DNA of 14,015 nucleotides, taken from the NCBI RefSeq assembly GCF_001556865.1, contig NZ_LSJY01000142.1:1-14015 (forward strand), read 5' to 3'. The notes beneath the pieces were generated by a model. The model had not been told where the DNA came from. It searched no databases and worked only from the letters and a program-made list of their open reading frames with translations. This stretch comes from Sphingobium sp. CCH11-B1. Lineage in GTDB: Bacteria > Pseudomonadota > Alphaproteobacteria > Sphingomonadales > Sphingomonadaceae. Positions 12,337 to 14,015 of the stretch are shown here, piece after piece. A program made the translations under genes and the position numbers. Each line of letters begins with the position of its first letter. Position 1 is the stretch's first letter.

Positions 12337-13938
12337 ATGAAACCTCTGACCGTTATCGGCTTCCTAGGCTCGACGCTCGATGCGAGCAAGTTCGGCCCTT
12401 CGCGCTGGAATAAGTGGCGCCCCACCGTTGCGCTGACGATGCATGAGGATCTGCGGGTCGACCGGTTGATCCTGCTGCATGGCACCACCCATAGTCGCCT
12501 CGCCGAATATGTGGCGGAAGACATCGCCTCGGTATCGCCGGAGACACAGGTCGACATGCGTGTCCTCGACTTTCGCGACCCTTGGGATTTCGAGGAGGTC
12601 TATGGAAAGCTGCTCGACTTCGCGCGGGCCGAGCCGTTCGATCCGGACGAGCAGGATTATCTCTTGCATATCACTACTGGCACGCACGTCGCGCAGATCT
12701 GTCTCTTCCTGCTGACCGAGGCACGTTATCTGCCCGGCCGCCTGCTCCAGACCCAGCCGGCCAAGCGTGCCGAGGATGGCGGAGCGCCCGGTCGCTGGAG
12801 CATCATCGATCTCGACCTGTCGCGCTATGACAGCATTGCGACCCGCTTCGCCGTGGCGAGCGCGGAGAGCACCTCCTTCCTGAAGTCCGGCATCGAAACG
12901 CGCAACGCCGCCTTCAACCGCATGATTGACGAGATCGAGCAGGTCGCACTGCGCTCGCGCGCACCCGTGTTGCTGATGGGGCCGACTGGCGCCGGCAAGA
13001 GCCAACTCGCTCGACGCATCTATGAGTTGAAGAAGGCCAAGCACCAGATCGCCGGACCGTTTGTTGAAGTGAACTGCGCGACGCTAAAGGGCGACAGCGC
13101 GATGTCGGCCTTGTTCGGCCATCGCAAGGGCGCCTTCACCGGCGCGGTCGCCGACCGGCCGGGCCTGTTGCGCTCCGCTGACAAGGGCATGCTGTTCCTA
13201 GACGAGATCGGCGAACTGGGCCTCGACGAACAGGCGATGATCCTTCGCGCGATCGAGGATAAGCGCTTCCTGCCTGTCGGCGCCGACAAGGAGGTTGCGT
13301 CCGACTTCCAGTTGATCGCCGGCACCAATCGTGACCTTGGGCAGACAGTGGCGGCAGGCGGATTCCGCGAAGACCTATACGCCCGCCTTAATCTGTGGAC
13401 CTTCCGCCTGCCGGGTCTCGCCGACCGACGCGAGGATATCGAACCCAATCTGGACTATGAGCTGGATCGCTTTGCCGAGCGGGAGGGCGACCAGACCAGT
13501 TTCAACAAGGAAGCGCGCCAGCGCTACCTGGCCTTCGCGACATCAGCCGAAGCAAGCTGGCCCGGCAATTTCCGCGACCTCGCAGCCAGCGTCACTCGCA
13601 TGGCAACGCTTAGCCCAAAAGGGCGTATCGATGTGGACTGCGTCGACAAGGAGATCGCACGATTGCGGCGCTTGTGGTCAGGTCAGGCTGATAGCGCTCC
13701 AGATATTCTGTCGGAGCTACTGGCTGCCGAGCAGATTGCCGAACTCGACCTGTTCGATCGCGTTCAACTTGCCGAGACGATCAAAATATGCCGCACTAGC
13801 CGCTCGCTCTCTGAAGCAGGGCGGACCCTTTTTAACGCCTCGCGCGCGCGCCGCAGCAGCTCGAATGACGCGGATCGCCTACGAAAATATCTGGCACGGT
13901 TCGAATTAGAATGGTCGGCGGTAAACGGCTTAGGATGA
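12337..13938 (+). CDS. rtcR: RtcR, CARF-domain sigma-54-dependent activator of the RNA-repair operon
   Basis: RtcR is the enhancer-binding activator of rsr/rtcBA operons; its N-terminal CARF domain is known to respond to RNA fragments with damage-type ends. The 533-residue protein has the CARF/RtcR domain at about 1-180 (TVIGFLGSTLDASK, HITTGTHVAQ in the ligand pocket region), an AAA+ domain with Walker A GPTGAGKS (about 215-222), the sigma-54 contact loop GAFTGA (265-270) and Walker B MLFLDEIGEL, then a C-terminal Fis-like DNA-binding region (LSEAGRTLFNASRARRSSSNDADRLRKYL). I chose ATG 12337 because homologues begin with this VIGFLG segment; ATG 12298 would add 13 unlike residues. Neither has a strong ribosome site. 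It is divergent from the operon it controls. Confidence 0.96.
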   Translation: MKPLTVIGFLGSTLDASKFGPSRWNKWRPTVALTMHEDLRVDRLILLHGTTHSRLAEYVAEDIASVSPETQVDMRVLDFRDPWDFEEVYGKLLDFARAEPFDPDEQDYLLHITTGTHVAQICLFLLTEARYLPGRLLQTQPAKRAEDGGAPGRWSIIDLDLSRYDSIATRFAVASAESTSFLKSGIETRNAAFNRMIDEIEQVALRSRAPVLLMGPTGAGKSQLARRIYELKKAKHQIAGPFVEVNCATLKGDSAMSALFGHRKGAFTGAVADRPGLLRSADKGMLFLDEIGELGLDEQAMILRAIEDKRFLPVGADKEVASDFQLIAGTNRDLGQTVAAGGFREDLYARLNLWTFRLPGLADRREDIEPNLDYELDRFAEREGDQTSFNKEARQRYLAFATSAEASWPGNFRDLAASVTRMATLSPKGRIDVDCVDKEIARLRRLWSGQADSAPDILSELLAAEQIAELDLFDRVQLAETIKICRTSRSLSEAGRTLFNASRARRSSSNDADRLRKYLARFELEWSAVNGLG

Positions 13939-14015
13939 CGACCCTTCCCGGACGCTCAGCAGATCCTATGCAGGCCGGATCGGCTATGCCGTTGTTCCGT
14001 CAAACCCCACGGAGA
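13935..14015 (+). CDS. Possible start of a gene coupled to rtcR, cut by the window end
   Basis: An ATG overlaps the rtcR stop as ATGA and the frame stays open for 27 codons to the end of the window (MTTLPGRSADPMQAGS). The fragment has no recognisable motif and no ribosome site of its own. It may be a translationally coupled partner of RtcR or a chance frame. Confidence 0.22.
   Translation, partial: MTTLPGRSADPMQAGSAMPLFRQTPRR

Overview
The window is GC-rich, gene-dense DNA of alphaproteobacterial character. From the protein types I infer a sphingomonad-like host, but the sequence does not name the organism. It has two halves separated by a small tyrosine recombinase.

Positions 1-6435 are ordinary metabolic accessory DNA. 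A PHB-depolymerase-type esterase lies on the minus strand and a glutathione S-transferase on the plus strand. A minus-strand MarR regulator is followed by three overlapping genes for a PaoABC-type molybdenum aldehyde oxidoreductase (2Fe-2S, FAD/4Fe-4S and molybdopterin subunits). Positions 6436-6796 hold no recognisable gene. A 210-aa tyrosine recombinase then borders the second half.

Positions 7497-13938 are an RNA-repair locus. The plus-strand gene encodes RtcR, a CARF-domain sigma-54 activator. Divergent from it, in order on the minus strand, are: a GG-N10-GC sigma-54 promoter, a leader with two perfect hairpins, an unusual tRNA-Pro(UGG), rsr (the Ro60/TROVE protein), a tandem array of four Y-RNA-like units, rtcB (RNA ligase) and rtcA (RNA 3'-phosphate cyclase). 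A hairpin follows rtcA. The logic I infer is that RtcR senses RNA-damage ends and fires the operon; RtcA and RtcB process and rejoin RNA ends, while Rsr with its Y RNAs escorts or gates damaged RNA.

The most interesting part is the roughly 610-bp Y-RNA array at 9830-10442. Each unit has a terminal GGCGA/UCGCC helix and a conserved GGACUACA box, and carries a T arm. In the two middle units the inserted module is a nearly whole tRNA in circularly permuted order: anticodon-like arm, variable loop, T arm, acceptor 3' strand, short loop, acceptor 5' strand, D arm. One of these keeps a Thr(GGU)-type anticodon loop. The outer units are decayed or rebuilt versions with tetraloop-capped hairpins. The co-transcribed linear tRNA-Pro with a non-canonical D loop is a second oddity.
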